From an uncultured Pirellulales bacterium (GTDB lineage Bacteria; Planctomycetota; Planctomycetia; Pirellulales; Lacipirellulaceae), in contig CAMYJY010000131.1 of NCBI GenBank assembly GCA_947258835.1, positions 1-6,166 on the forward strand: DNA of 6,166 bases, written 5' to 3'. Shown piece after piece: positions 5,874 to 6,166 of this stretch; the first letter of the stretch is position 1, and each line of letters starts with the position of its first letter. Below the pieces are notes generated by a model. That model made no database searches. It was not told the origin of the DNA and saw nothing but the letters and a program-made list of their open reading frames with translations. Both the position numbers and the translations under genes were made by a program.

Positions 5874-6166
5874 TTACCAATACCCCTCGAAGCCGACGGA
5901 CCCGCCCATGTAAGTCGAGTCGCCCGTGGCCAAGCGTTGGGAGTTGTTCACGGGGACAAAGTTCAGCTGCTCGGCCGCATGGGCTATCGAACTGACATAG
6001 AGGATTTCGAGGCCGGCGCGGAGCGACAGATTGGGCCGGAGGTGCCATTTTGCCTGCAGGGCACCTTCGGTGACAAAGGATAAATTGTCCACCTCCACGT
6101 CGCTCCCGCCGGTGGCGACTGCCCTTTCCTCGTTGACTGTGCCCTCGTCGGTAACCACGACGCCCG
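5874..6166 (-). CDS. C-terminal end of an outer-membrane beta-barrel protein (BBP7-like), partial
   Basis: The visible 97 residues are the C-terminus of a larger gene that continues past the right edge; no start is in the window. The segment alternates polar and hydrophobic residues as beta strands do: ALQAKWHLRPNLSLRAGLEILYVSS, then a turn region with NNSQRLATGDS, then a final strand MGGSVGFEGYW. A last strand ending in an aromatic residue (Trp) is the usual signal for insertion by the BAM complex, though Phe is commoner. The pattern R-A-G-x-E-x-L-Y-V followed by a closing GGSVGFEGYW strand resembles planctomycete outer-membrane barrels such as the BBP7 family; the exact family is inferred. 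There is no terminator of note after the TAA, and 352 bases separate it from the transporter. Other barrel or porin-like families remain possible. Confidence 0.65.
   Translation of the reverse strand, partial: GVVVTDEGTVNEERAVATGGSDVEVDNLSFVTEGALQAKWHLRPNLSLRAGLEILYVSSIAHAAEQLNFVPVNNSQRLATGDSTYMGGSVGFEGYW

Overview
The window looks like a piece of a planctomycete chromosome, probably of the Pirellula/Blastopirellula type. The evidence is family resemblance: a two-domain MMPL/RND permease of the kind common in that phylum, a membrane-anchored S41 (CtpA-like) protease, the tail of an outer-membrane beta-barrel protein of planctomycete (BBP7-like) style, and a small protein with a PWADPYI segment that I loosely associate with planctomycete hypothetical proteins. 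Sparse Shine-Dalgarno sites, GC-rich DNA and wide non-coding gaps agree with this. No ribosomal or other phylogenetic marker gene is present, so the assignment is an inference.

Layout. Every supported gene lies on the minus strand, so transcription runs right to left. From the right edge: the C-terminal end of a beta-barrel protein (5874-6166, gene continues off the window); a 352-base gap; a 1065-residue MMPL/RND transporter (2324-5521); 35 bases; a 454-residue S41 protease (924-2288); a perfect 15-bp hairpin that starts inside the protease stop codon (893-925); a 442-base gap with several smaller hairpins; a 104-residue hypothetical protein (167-481) with a good ribosome binding site; and, at the left edge, an 8-bp hairpin (126-145) plus two tandem copies of a 31-base intergenic repeat (78-133).

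How it fits together. The transporter and protease are close enough to be one transcript that ends at the 893-925 hairpin. The transporter would sit in the inner membrane with two large periplasmic domains, and the protease would be anchored in the same membrane with its catalytic domain in the periplasm. A joint role in exporting and trimming or clearing envelope material is plausible but not shown. The beta-barrel gene upstream is also an envelope gene, but the gap makes co-transcription uncertain.

No RNA gene, CRISPR array, insertion sequence or phage gene was recognised. The items most worth a second look are the loss of the acidic pair in the first half of the transporter, an 18-bp perfect palindrome inside its C-terminal coding tail, the stop-codon hairpin, and the 31-base repeat.
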